A DNA stretch of 64,000 bases. Origin: Thamnidium elegans. Lineage: Eukaryota; Mucoromycota; Mucoromycetes; Mucorales; Mucoraceae. Positions within the stretch are counted from its first letter, which is position 1; each line of letters begins with the position of its first letter. The translations under genes were made by a program, and so were the position numbers. Location of the stretch: contig JAIXMG010000015.1 of the NCBI GenBank assembly GCA_025201345.1, forward strand, positions 620,001 through 684,000, read 5' to 3'. This document shows positions 33,649 through 44,126 of this stretch, in pieces. Below the pieces are notes generated by a model, which worked only from the letters and a program-made list of their open reading frames with translations, did not search any database and was not told the origin of the DNA.

Positions 33649-35585
33649 ATGATATGGCGGCGTAAATGGAGGAGTACCAATGTAACTTTCAATATCTCTG
33701 TAAGTGATTCAGCTTCTGTTAACAGCGCTGGAACCAATGTTGTAGTACACAGTCCTCAGCCTCAACAACAACAAACATATCCACAGGGTAACAGTGATGA
33801 AGATGATACCAGAGTTCCGTCTGATCTCACTGTTGACCACCATCCAAAACGTACCAGTGACTACATACTATCACATGTAGGACACTCTGTTCCCGCATAT
33901 GAGGCAGAAGCGGAGGATTATAAATGGCTTATTGACAATGAATGTATTTCGGATTTGTGCCACAACTCAAAGGATTCTATTATTCAGTTAATTAGCACTG
34001 TTAGACCTTCTGAATTTTCAAATTTACGTCTTTTGGTGTTGAATGACATTTACTTTTTTTGATAAAGATTATTCTTTGTCTATTTCTAAATATTTCACTC
34101 TCGCTACTCATACTTGTCTCAAACCAACCCCCTTATTTGAACAATACTACCCTGACAAAGATATTCAATCATATGATTGGTGTATTGGAATTGTAGAATC
34201 TCCTCCTGCCGACTGGATTTCATACCTGACTTTATGTGCAAAGATATTGACTGAAGGCTGTGAGGCTGGAAGCCATTTAGATATTCATACTGCGCAAGTT
34301 TTAACATCTATTTTACCAATGTTCATTAATTGTCCACCCATTGTTATCATCTGTGTTCTCTTCCGACCCATTGTTGAATATGAAATGGACCAACGGCCAA
34401 CTTGAACCAAGCAACAACCCTAACGCGTACAAACCGGGGGGGGGTTTGGTTTTTAATCTTTCTGGAAGTATCCAATGTGTCGTTTTGATAGCTGAATTCA
34501 AACCATCCGAACAAAATTCATACGTCGAATCTGACTTTGTTAAACTCGGTAGACACATGGAGATCACATTGAACAATCTGGTATTTACTTCTTTTGCTTC
34601 TTGGTAGCACGGATGAGAACACACGAGTCATCAGACAACCAATATTCAGGAAGACAAGGGGCGGGAGGTTTTAACGTCGAGCAACCTGCTACAACGGTAT
34701 CTTCGGCCTTGGCAGCAGTCTCCAGAGCAACATTCTTCAAACATATCAAATGTGAAAGCAAACGGGGGAAAAGAGAAATTTGATCGATATTGTTAAAGAT
34801 ATTGATCCTGGCAACATTTATCATCCTGTATATTTTTGGAAAGGGGATATCCATAATAAAAGTACAAAGATTACGTCCTTCACATGGAATCCCAAAAACT
34901 TTGGGATTAGTTACACCTCTTGGTACCATATTGTTCAATGTAATCTCCATATGTTTACCGAGTTTAACAAAGTCAGATTCGACGTATGAATTTTGTTCGG
35001 ATGGTTTGAATTCAGCTATCAAAACGACACATTGGATACTTCCAGAAAGATTAAAAACCAAACCCCCCCCCCCGGTTTGTACGCGTTAGGGTTGTTGCTT
35101 GGTTCAAGTTGGCCGTTGGTCCATTTCATATTCAACAATGGGTCGGAAGAGAACACAGATGATAACAATGGGTGGACAATTAATGAACATTGGTAAAATA
35201 GATGTTAAAACTTGCGCAGTATGAATATCTAAATGGCTTCCAGCCTCACAGCCTTCAGTCAATATCTTTGCACATAAAGTCAGGTATGAAATCCAGTCGG
35301 CAGGAGGAGATTCTACAATTCTAATACACCAGTCATATACAGGATGATAAATGTTGCCAGGATCAATATCTTTAACAATATCGATCAAATTTCTCTTTTC
35401 CCCCGTTTGCTTTCACATTTGATATGTTTGAAGAATGTTGCTCTGGAGACTGCTGCCAAGGCCGAAGATACCGTTGTAGCAGGTTGCTCGACGTTAAAAC
35501 CTCCCGCCCCTTGTCTTCCTGAATATTGGTTGTCTGATGACTCGTGTGTTCTCATCCGTGCTACCAAGAAGCAAAAGAAGTAAAT
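33649..35585 (+). pseudogene. Repeated PD-(D/E)XK-like gene, copy A (rearranged)
   Basis: The plus-strand gene starts near 33649 and reads 'SNLRLLVLNDIY', then shifts frame in a T7 run (about 34050). It continues 'SLSISKYFTLATHTCLKP' and 'HTAQVLTSILPMF', shifts again near 34335, then 'VFNLSGSIQC' and 'LIAEFKPSEQNSYVES' to about 34580. There it jumps into an antisense copy (34583-35340) and finally regains sense C-terminal sequence at 35341-35585. Compared with copy B, the acidic strand 'KPDFLV' is spoiled by a G10 run (K-P-G-G-G-L-V), so the E-x-K half survives but the Asp is gone. Promoter DNA at 33480-33640 matches that of copy B. It cannot make a full protein. The family is unrecognised; nuclease fold is inferred. 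Confidence 0.6.
34170..35585. repeat. Nested inverted duplication inside copy A
   Basis: Segment M (34170-34580) matches the reverse complement of 34926-35340. Segment C (35341-35585) matches the reverse complement of 34583-34827 almost perfectly, with an identical 60-codon frame on opposite strands. The middle piece 34828-34925 is present once. The order is therefore M, antisense of M-X-C, then C. M copies differ by scattered substitutions (for example GATTGGTGTATTGG against GACTGGTGTATTAG). Both M copies share the same frameshift, so that frameshift is older than the duplication. Confidence 0.8.
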
Positions 35586-36620
35586 GCTTTTTTTTTATAC
35601 CTACTATGATACCTTAAATAAATATGTTTTTAATTTTACTATTCATTTGTAACACGAGTCATCTTAATGAAAAATCCAGTACCGTAATAATTATCAACCC
35701 TCAGCATGTCAAGTCTAGTTTGACGAAAATCCCTCGAAGAATGATTGATTTGATGTAAGACTCAGGATAGAAAAAAATAATTCAGTTGTACTTTTTAGTT
35801 GTATTTTTTTTTTTCGCATAATCATGTATTCTGTTTTTAAGACCCTTTTTGGGTAACTTTTTTTTCAAAATGCGATTCCATTTGGCTCATAAAACAAAGT
35901 TGGGACATCGTTTTTTTGTGTGTTAAAATAAGCTGTAACAACATATTTTATCTATTTAGAATAATTATTTTCTTTATGTATGTATCCTGGCGCCATAATC
36001 CGCAATAAGCTAACGCTAATGACTATTGCCCCGAAGTCTATTCCAGGCATAGTTACGACCATCGATATACATTTAGAAACAGGTATTGATCCTGCGCCCT
36101 TTTCAAAATGTTACTATAAAAGCTTATCATTCTTAGTTATTCTTAGCTTTGATGGGGAAAATTTGTCAAAAATTACTTATTGGCTCACGTACAATGAGGG
36201 CCCTTATTACCTATTCCACGACAATAGTAGCATCAAGATTACAAGAAGTGCTTGTTGGCCCCCATATTAACGTTAGTTCTACTGACTTTAATGCGAATAA
36301 TATAAGAATATTTATACGTTCTGAAGAAGTATCAAACTTCAAGAAAACCTTCGACACTTCTCTCTGATCAAGTATCTGGCGTTTAAGACAATTGGCATGC
36401 TCATTTAACCATGTATCAACATATGATGACTTAAACGATACAATTACATTAATATTTTTGAACTTTTTAGTATATTATCCTTTCCCCCTTACACAATACG
36501 CACGACAATTATCCCCTTCAGATACTTATATTTAGCAATATCAAAAATAAACAGTAATCAATTGTATTTTAAAAGATCAAGAAAAAAAAATGGGTTGGAC
36601 TTCTTGAAACGCAGATGTTT
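35586..36620. other. Spacer between copies A and B
   Basis: No supported gene. Two overlapping plus-strand frames (35980-36270, 36149-36367) lack recognisable motifs. Composition is slightly less AT-rich around 35980-36260 than the flanks, so an unrecognised relic is possible. Confidence 0.35.
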
Positions 36621-38236
36621 TTAACGAGACAGAAATTTATTTATGTTAAAAAAACAAGAGAATTTATTTCTTTTGGGGTTGGACACGAAGAGGGGCGTTT
36701 CGAGAACAATTTTCTTTAACACATCAAATGTACAAGTAATCGGGGAAGATCTATATTTCGAAAGATACTGAACCTGGCGACATTGATCAGCCTGTATACT
36801 TTGGAGAGGGGAGATCCATAACGTATGTAAGTACACTTTCACCTTCACAATGAATACCACAAACTTTAGGATTCGTAACTCCTTTGATAACTAAATTGTT
36901 CAAGGTCTCCTTCATTTGTTTTGCAAGTTTCACCAAATCTGATTCAACGTACGCGTTTTGTTCTGTAGGCTTAAATTCAACAATTAAAATAATAAATCTA
37001 ATGCTGCCAGAGAGGTTGTATACTAAGAAATCCGGTTTGAATTCATTATTACCGTTTTTAAATAACTGACCATTAGCCCATTTCATTTTCATAAGAGGGT
37101 CTGAAGCAAATACAGATGACAATAGTGGTGAAAGGTAATAATGAACGTAGCTGTCTTCATTTGAGTCGTCAGGAGGTCCATTGATAAGAACTGGGAGAAT
37201 TTGTGTCAGAACCTGAGCTGTGTGCATATCCAAAATATTCTTTGAGGCACAAGCTTTTGGAAGTAATTGACTACATAATGACAATGCAGAGAATCAGTCA
37301 TCGAGAGGAGATGTTTCTATTTCCGTACACCAAGAATAGCATTTCAGTTCTTCTGTGGGGAGATAAGCATCAAATGATGAAGTTTGTCTAAGCAAAGTAT
37401 GAATTCCAGATGAAAAGTACTTGCTAACAGAGAAAGCAAAGTTTCTATCAATTTTATAGATATCATTTAGGATGAGGAGGCGAATATCAGATAGTTGTGA
37501 TGGATTAGTGCGTTTGGCAATTTCCAAAGTTGTATTCTTCAAATCAAGATGTAAATCAGAAACAGAAATACTATCCAATTTCCATTCTAGACCATCTAAA
37601 GTATTTTCGAATTTGGTTGTATCTTCTTCCTCTTCTTTCCCTTCCTCCTCTTTTTTCCCTTCTTCCTTTCCCTTCTTCCTTTTCCTCCTCTGAATTCATA
37701 AATGTAAGGGTGCACTCACAAGTACGGTGAGGATGGTGGTAGAGTGACAAATCTGATGGGATTTTGTCCTCTTCATCGCTTTCCTCATCATATGGATCTA
37801 TTAAGTTCAGTGTAGGGCCGTATTTTCCTTCTTCTTCTTCTTCTTCTTCTTCTTGGTGTATAGTGGTTCCTGTTGGCTGTGGTTCCTTTACATTTATGGT
37901 ATCTGTGCCCAGATCATTAAATGGATTGATGACGCTAGAATCAAATGATGTAATGCTATAACTAATGTTTTGAGTCTCTGTCTCAGGTGATTTTAATGAT
38001 GATGAAAAACGACGAGCTTTTATCCTTGCAAAATCTGGTACATCACTTGAGCTTTGAACACTATCCACTATGGACAAATACGTGTTTTTGATTTTGGCAT
38101 CATTTGCTGGATAAAGCTTGTATTTATTGAATGAAGCCTCGGATTCTGCGAAAGACCATTTGCTGATAGGATGATCTGAGAAATATTTAAAGTAAGGGTT
38201 GTTTGTTTTGTTCTTCAACTTGTATGATTTGTCCAT
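36621..38236 (-). pseudogene. Repeated PD-(D/E)XK-like gene, copy B (broken)
   Basis: Reads on the minus strand from ATG 38236. The N-terminal about 200 codons are disordered and acidic, with an E8 run and 'YDEESDEEDKIPSDL'. The frame shifts in a purine-rich Lys/Glu/Arg tract near 37640, resumes with 'LSDIRLLILNDIYKIDRN' and 'HTLLRQTSSFDAYLP', and meets an in-frame TGA at 37291-37293. That is exactly where copy A has Trp ('PADW' against 'PLDD-stop'). The core is well kept: 'HTAQVLTQILPVLIN', 'YYLSPLLSSVF', 'FKPDFLVYNLSG', 'IILIVEFKPTEQNAYVES'. P-D then E-x-K spaced about 17 residues apart is a PD-(D/E)XK nuclease signature. A further frameshift breaks the C-terminus near 36800. Function unknown. 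Confidence 0.62.
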
Positions 38237-38253
38237 ATTTTGAAAAGAAAAAA

Positions 38254-38299
38254 ATGGTTAATTCTTGGTGCACCGCCATTTATACCACAAGTGCCAATT
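38254..38299 (+). repeat. Direct-repeat unit flanking the PD-(D/E)XK block, right
   Basis: GGTTAATTCTTGGTGCACCG...CAAGTGCCAATTTA, same orientation as 33426-33460 with an extra about 12 bp. It lies between the promoter of copy B and its start codon. Confidence 0.5.
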
Positions 38300-38569
38300 T
38301 AGAGAAGTTCCTGTATCGACACCACCATATCATAAGGAAATATTTAGACATTTGATATAATAAAAGGTACTTGCTTGTATATGAATTCATTGTTAAAAAA
38401 AAGGAAAAGAAAAGGATGGAATAAATAAGTTAATTTAATTCATGGTAAAAAGGGGTTTATTTAACTATGATAAAAAGGATTTATTTAATCATCATGATGT
38501 ATTTACTTTCTCACGTACTCATACGTAATTAAAAAAAAACTTGTTTTTACCTGTTTTTACCTGTTATTT

Positions 38570-40020
38570 GTTATTTTTGTTCAATTTTTAATATTTATCC
38601 AGCAAAGCCACCACCCAGAAAAGAATTTACTTTGCTTTTAGTTGCACTTATTAAAGCCAATAAAAAAAATGTCATCGACCCTAAAAATTAAACCATACGT
38701 TTCTGTTCCCGAGGAGATCAAAGCCCCTCTTGAGCAATTGGATCAGATTTTGGATAATTTCCCTAAGACTTATGCTGTTATATGAATTGCAGGAAGGTTG
38801 TGTCATGCAAAGGCAGCAGATTCGATAGCAGCTGTCAAAAGAAGAAGAATCGTCTTGTACTTTTGGTATAAGGATTACTATTGTCATCTAAGTGGTAAGA
38901 AGGACTCACATACGTCAAGATATAGCAAAGGTTTGGGGACTTCTTCTAGACCGCTCCAAAAGGCTTCAAAAAAAGATTGGTTTTCCCGCAAGTATGAAAG
39001 TTACTTGTTATAAAGACGATCCCGACAACATTGTTTTTCACTTTTCAGAAACAGCGCAACCATGAAGTTGGAACAAAAGAGGATTCCTGTCTACTTCCTG
39101 TCTCAAAGACCACAAAAGTGTTTATTATGTAGAAACTTAACGAGGGATACAAAATGTCGGGATGTGCGCGTGTCTATTCAATGTTAATTGAGTAGCTACT
39201 TTCAAAGTAGTCTACATATTATTATGGGTGAAAACAATAATAATAACCAAACAATTATTCACAGAGATCAGATAATAGACCAAAATGATGTGTATAATCA
39301 AAACAAAAAGATTCAGGAAACTGCTTACAAAAATAATAGCGATCAATATGAATCAGTTCGTTTATGGTTACAATATTTGTCTGTTGGAGAAGGATACAAT
39401 TATTGTATCGGTAGCAACTTTAACATTAACTTGGCCTTTGTTTTTCTGTCTCCTTTGCAAAAAAATATTTTGATGCAATGTCCATACTGGTGTTTAGATG
39501 TGACGCACAAAACTACCAATATCAAAAATGGTTTATTGTATACTGTTGTTGTTCACCACCCAGTTACTGGTACAGGTTACTGTTTCACAACAAGCCATGG
39601 TGTTTCCCCCATTGTTCACTTTTTGGCGTTTTTAAAAGACTTGGGATGTGTTAACGTACAAAAATCACAATTGATGTTTCGAACGTCGAATTGAATGCTA
39701 TTAACACTGTATTTCATTAAGCTAGAGTACAGTGGCGCCTTTTTCACACTGCTCGTGCGTAGTCTTCCAAGGTCTGTGCATACGTCAAGTATGGTAGCTC
39801 TGAAACAAATGATCTAGTCCATAGGGCCATCATTAGGGTATTAAAGCAGATGTGGGAAAAAAGCACTTCCGAATTCACTATCAAACTTGCACCCGCTTTG
39901 GTGAGTATTGTATACTGACTTGATCAGATACCTTAGAACGTATTACTTTTTGCATGATTCATTTATGAGTTGCGGTGGTGGCCTTGCCGGCTAAATATTA
40001 AAAATTGAACAAAAACAATG
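38570..40020. mobile_element. Decayed MULE with terminal inverted repeats
   Basis: Left end TTTTTGTTCAATTTTTAATA continuing through AGCAAAGCCACCACC (to 38615) matches the reverse complement of 39974-40018, giving about 45-bp terminal repeats with few differences. Between them, plus-strand pieces of a Mutator-like transposase survive: 'KKIGFPASMKVTCYKDDP' (FAR1/MULE zinc-binding region) and, at 39188-39694, 'ILMQCPYWCLDVTHKTTN' with the first catalytic Asp. These are followed by 'YTVVVHHPVTGTG', 'TTSHGVSPIVHFLAFLKD' and a late 'W-x-x-F-H-T-A-R-A' block. Several frameshifts and stops make it inactive. It inserted just upstream of the copy B promoter. Confidence 0.78.
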
Positions 40021-40230
40021 TTTGAACGATTTCATTTTTTTAAAAAAATAAAATACTTAATTTATCTTTCGATATATATCTAAAAATTTGAAACGAAAAT
40101 AAGAGATTTTTCACAGTTTACACAATTGGTTGCAAATGCTGACATCGCATTTGTTATCTGCTCCAATTATATCTCTTTACCTGATCAAAAGTGTATGTGG
40201 ATGCAAAGTGTAGGTGGGTGCGGTATACTC

Positions 40231-40262
<32 letters not shown>

Positions 40263-42030
40263 CTTAGAAAGAAAAGTAGAATGATCAGCCACTATATATA
40301 GCGTTAGACGCACCCAGTTTTAGCCTTTTTTTGCCATTTCCTTTTCTAATTTATTCACAGACGATTGCTTTCTGTGCCCTTCTTTATTACAATATTTACA
40401 TTCTAAATATGAAGTAATAGTGTTGATACCATATCGTATTAAGAGTATTTATTCTAAAATACTTACTGGTGGTGCCCGACGCTTAAGATTTGTTTTCTGA
40501 AGTTTCAAGTTTCTTCGCAACTTAATGTCCTTTTCCAAAATAACCTGTTTTGTAAACTTTAGTAGAATTTGAGTACTGGTCTATCATGCATGCTTTGTAA
40601 AGCTGTGATACATGCGAAGAACATATGTATAATGTATCTTTTTTTCGTTCTTTCTAATATTTTTTTTTAATTAAATGCCGGTAATTTTTTTTTTTAATGT
40701 GTATTGCGCCTTGATAGAGATTTTTTTTTCTTTGCCGTAATATTCTTAAGTGCTTTTTTTTTCGGTACTTAGTTCAAGTGACAATTACATTATCGGTAAC
40801 TATTTTTTTCTATTTTTTAATTTTAGCTACATTAGTTCAAATAGTGATATATTGTTCTTAGTTATTTAGTATCTATAGTACTCACTTTATCCTCTATTAT
40901 TCCGCCGAATAATGCAGTTTGCACATTGTTGATTTATGTAACGGATCTAATGTTTGAACCCTTTACTTAACGTGTACAGGGTATATATTTTTTAACAGTA
41001 AGTAGAATGAACTCGAAAACTATTTAAATTATTAGGATTTATCACAGATCTAAGAAAACACACTTAGAAAGAGTAGGTCCTATGCAGATAAAGACAGAGA
41101 AAATATGTCACTTGGCATTAACTGGGAAATAGCATAAATAAATACTACATACACCAAATAATTAAATGCATCTGTTACTGTATTTAATACAGTCGAGACT
41201 AAATATTTATATCGAACATACCAACCTAGCCCATCAAACAATTACACGGACGTAATAGCAGTAATAAAAATAGGTTTTAAACTTGTCATATATAGTAGTT
41301 ACTAACTTCAAAAGCAAACAAATAATAACACAGGGTGTTTTTTTTAGTACATATGTTCTAGTGACCATTTGGGATATATCGTCCAATAACCTTTATAAAG
41401 GGAGTGTTTTTTTTTGTTTTTTCCTCGCTCTCTCTCTCTCTCTCTCTCTTTCCCAGTGTATATATTTTATAATAATACCTATATTTTTATTTATTTATTT
41501 ATGACATTGTTTTATACACAAACAAAAAAAAAAAATCGCAGCAGTGGTTCTATTATGTTTATGCGTCCATTAAAAAGTACATTAAAACGGTACTGAAAAA
41601 AAAAAAGATGCTAAAAAAGTTTTTGCCACGTATAAAAATTAAGATGAATCCACAGCAAGATGATTACTAGTATGAGTGATGTAAATAGTAGTTGAATTCA
41701 CCTTGTTACTCTTGGTTAAAGGTTGAAAATCATACAAATGAATCACTTGCAGAGTTTTTTTTTTTCTTTTTTTTTTAATAACTAGAGTCAAATTGTATAT
41801 TACGCGTTGAATGTAATACGAAGTATAGTTAGGAAAAAAAAAAGGTCTATAAAAGTTTTCTGCGAAAAAAAAAAAGAAAAAGGCGGGATGCGGGTACCTC
41901 CCAGAGACCCGATATGGCCAAGATTGTCTCAGAAAAATTTATTTTTTTACTCCTTTAAAAAAAAAACCATAAAAGAAAGAAATTTATCTATTATTATTAT
42001 ATTGTTTTTTCTTTTCTATACATTTATAAA
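40021..42030. other. Intergenic, 2 kb
   Basis: No gene seen. Features are a T~26 tract at 40231-40256, a near-perfect palindrome ACTGTATTTAATACAGT at 41177-41193, CT repeats at 41428-41448, and poly-A/T stretches before the RRM gene. Short frames at 41283-41596 are low-complexity. Confidence 0.5.
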
Positions 42031-42492
42031 ATGAGTAAACTTTTTATTGGTGGACTTGCTTGGCAAACAGATGATATTTCTCTTCAACAAAAGTTCGAAG
42101 AGTTTGGTCAAGTTATAGAAGCAACAATTGTAAAGGATCGTGATACTGGTAGGTTTATTTTTGTATGCGTATATATTTTACAGTGATTTAAACGTTTTTT
42201 TTTCTCTTAAGGTCGCTCTAGAGGTTTCGGTTTCGTTAAATATTCAAATGATGATGATGCTACTAAAGCTGTTGAGGCTATGAATGATCAAGAATTTGAA
42301 GGTAGACGCATCAGAGTTGACAAGGCTACTGACAGAGCTAGCGGCGGCGGCGGTGGTGGTGGTTACGGTGGTAGCGGTGGTGGTGGTTACGGTGGTGGAG
42401 GCGGTGGTGGTTATGGTGGTAGCCGTGGTGGTGGTGGCGGTGGCTATGGCAATAGCAGTAATGGTGGTGGAGGTGGTGGTGGAGGTTGGTAA
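42031..42492 (+). CDS. Glycine-rich RNA-binding protein, RRM type, copy 1
   Basis: Two exons (42031-42148, 42212-42492) give 132 residues. One RRM occupies residues 1-78, with RNP2 'KLFIGGL' (3-9) and RNP1 'RGFGFVKY' (43-50). It is followed by a Gly-rich tail of GGYGG repeats about 50 residues long. The intron interrupts the codon between 'RDTG' and 'RSRG', as in many fungal and plant GRPs. Such proteins bind single-stranded RNA in nucleus or cytoplasm and are often cold- or stress-induced chaperones. It stands 0.7 kb before a paralogue with the same intron position. Confidence 0.92.
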
Positions 42493-43217
42493 ATGCAAAC
42501 AAAAATCCTGTATTCTTTTTCGCGATAAAAAACTTGTTAAATAAATTTCAGTTTACCCCTCTTTTTAATTATATACGGAATTAAGTACCATTATGGTCTC
42601 CTAAACGAACTAGAGAGTAGTCCAAGCAATATGGGACAAGTCGTCACGCGTTTTAAACACGACATGCATAAAATAAATAAATCCTATAGATGTTCTCTTT
42701 TTGTATAATAATGAACTGACTTTTTTGTTTAAGTTTCATTTGTAAATCACGGAGTTAGACATAAATATGGCGTTTTAAACGAGTGTATATTCATTACGTA
42801 TACATATTTTTTTTTTTGTAGTTATTACGCCTTGGTGTTACACTAGCCTAGTAAATGTAATTTCTGTTATTAAATGTCCTTTTTTTTTCTAATGAAACGT
42901 AGCCTGTTTTTATCGAGTATTTATAAAGAAGAAAGAAAGAAAGGAAAGTGTCTTACTATGAGTATCTAGAGTAAAGCTTGATTTTTTTCTCTCGTTTAAC
43001 AGGGAAAAAAAAGCTATTACGCGTCCAAAAAGCTCTTAATCATGCACTTGAAGATAATATGTTTGTTTTGATGACGATGCTTTAAACCCAATATGATTGG
43101 TGAAATGTTTTTTTACTGCATCTATCTCCTTGAACCTCCCTCATATAAAAAGAAAAAAAAGGAAGAGAGATCTTTTTTACCCACTCTTTTTTTTTTCTTT
43201 TAGAAAATAATAATAAT
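42493..43217. other. Spacer between the two RRM genes
   Basis: 3' UTR of copy 1 and promoter of copy 2. The 43144-43151 TATAAAAA box and a following purine/pyrimidine-rich leader are the only recognisable signals. Confidence 0.5.
43144..43151 (+). promoter_or_regulatory. TATA-like box of RRM copy 2
   Basis: TATAAAAA 74 bp before the ATG at 43218, in the usual window for fungal TATA boxes. No experimental support. Confidence 0.4.
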
Positions 43218-43663
43218 ATGGCTAAAGTATATATTGGTAACTTGTCTTGGAACACAACTGATGATACACTCAGACAAGCTTCCGAAGCGTATGGTCAAGT
43301 ACTCGATTCAATTGTTATGAGAGATCGTGATACTGGTAAAGTTTTTATTATTATTGTACGCGTGTACTTTTTTTTTTAATATTTTTTTTTTGTATAGGTC
43401 GTTCAAGAGGGTTTGGGTTTGTTACCTTTTCCAATTCAGCTGAAGCTGAGGCAGCTGTATCAAATTTGAATGAAAGTGAATTAGATGGTCGTAGAATCAA
43501 AGTCAACCTTGCTAATGCTAGACCTAGTGGCGGTAGTGGAGGTGGAGGCGGCGGATATGGTGGTGGCGGCGGATATGGTGGTGGTGGCGATGGAGGCTAC
43601 AATAGTGGTGGAGGCTACGGCGGTGGAGGCTATGGCGGTGGCCAATCCGGTGGAAACTACTAA
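43218..43663 (+). CDS. Glycine-rich RNA-binding protein, RRM type, copy 2
   Basis: Two exons (43218-43335, 43398-43663) encode 127 residues. Exon 1 has the same length (118 nt) as in copy 1 and the intron splits the same codon. RNP2 is 'KVYIGNL' and RNP1 is 'RGFGFVTF'. The tail is GGYGGGG-type with single Asp, Asn and Ser interruptions. RRM sequences of the two copies differ at many positions, so the duplication is old. Function as an RNA-binding chaperone is inferred from the family. Confidence 0.92.
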
Positions 43664-44126
43664 TCAAACTATATAATGAATAATAGTAAATAGTGTACTT
43701 TCCCTCCCCTCCCTTTTCAGTAATAAAACCTGTAAGATAGTTTACGTTTACCCATTCTATGTTTGTTATTATTATCGAAATTAAGGTGCACAAAAAGCAT
43801 ACAACGTGTGTGTGTTTTTTTTTAAAAAAAAACCATTTTGTAAATAGTATGTACTCATTTCTCTCATAAACAAGGGACATATAATTTGTTAGACTTGTGC
43901 ATCTGATGCAAGCTTACTTTCGGGAGCCAGTGATTTAACACAAAGATGGAATATCCTGTTTTTTTTTCACTGATAAATGCCCTATTAAAAACATGCGTAC
44001 ACGTATTCTTTTTTTTTAGGCCAATCAAGTGGTTATTTTTCTCTTTTTGTGGTTCTCACGATATGTAGTTGCATAATCCATGTTCCCTTTTTTTTTTATT
44101 ATTAAAATGTCTCTCTATTTTTTGTT
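43664..44126. other. Shared 3' region of convergent genes
   Basis: Contains the 3' ends of RRM copy 2 and the minus-strand RRM-cyclophilin gene. A T9A9 self-complementary tract is at 43814-43831. Nothing else recognised. Confidence 0.5.

Noticed and set aside
34313..35196. Several plus and minus frames with near-identical peptides
   Set aside because: They are mirror images created by the inverted duplication in copy A, not separate genes.
42244..42498. Antisense Thr/Ala-rich frame over RRM copy 1
   Set aside because: It is the reverse reading of the GGT/GGC glycine repeats, not a gene.
43524..43880. Antisense His-rich frame over RRM copy 2
   Set aside because: Again the complement of Gly/Tyr codons of the tail, extended by chance into the 3' spacer.
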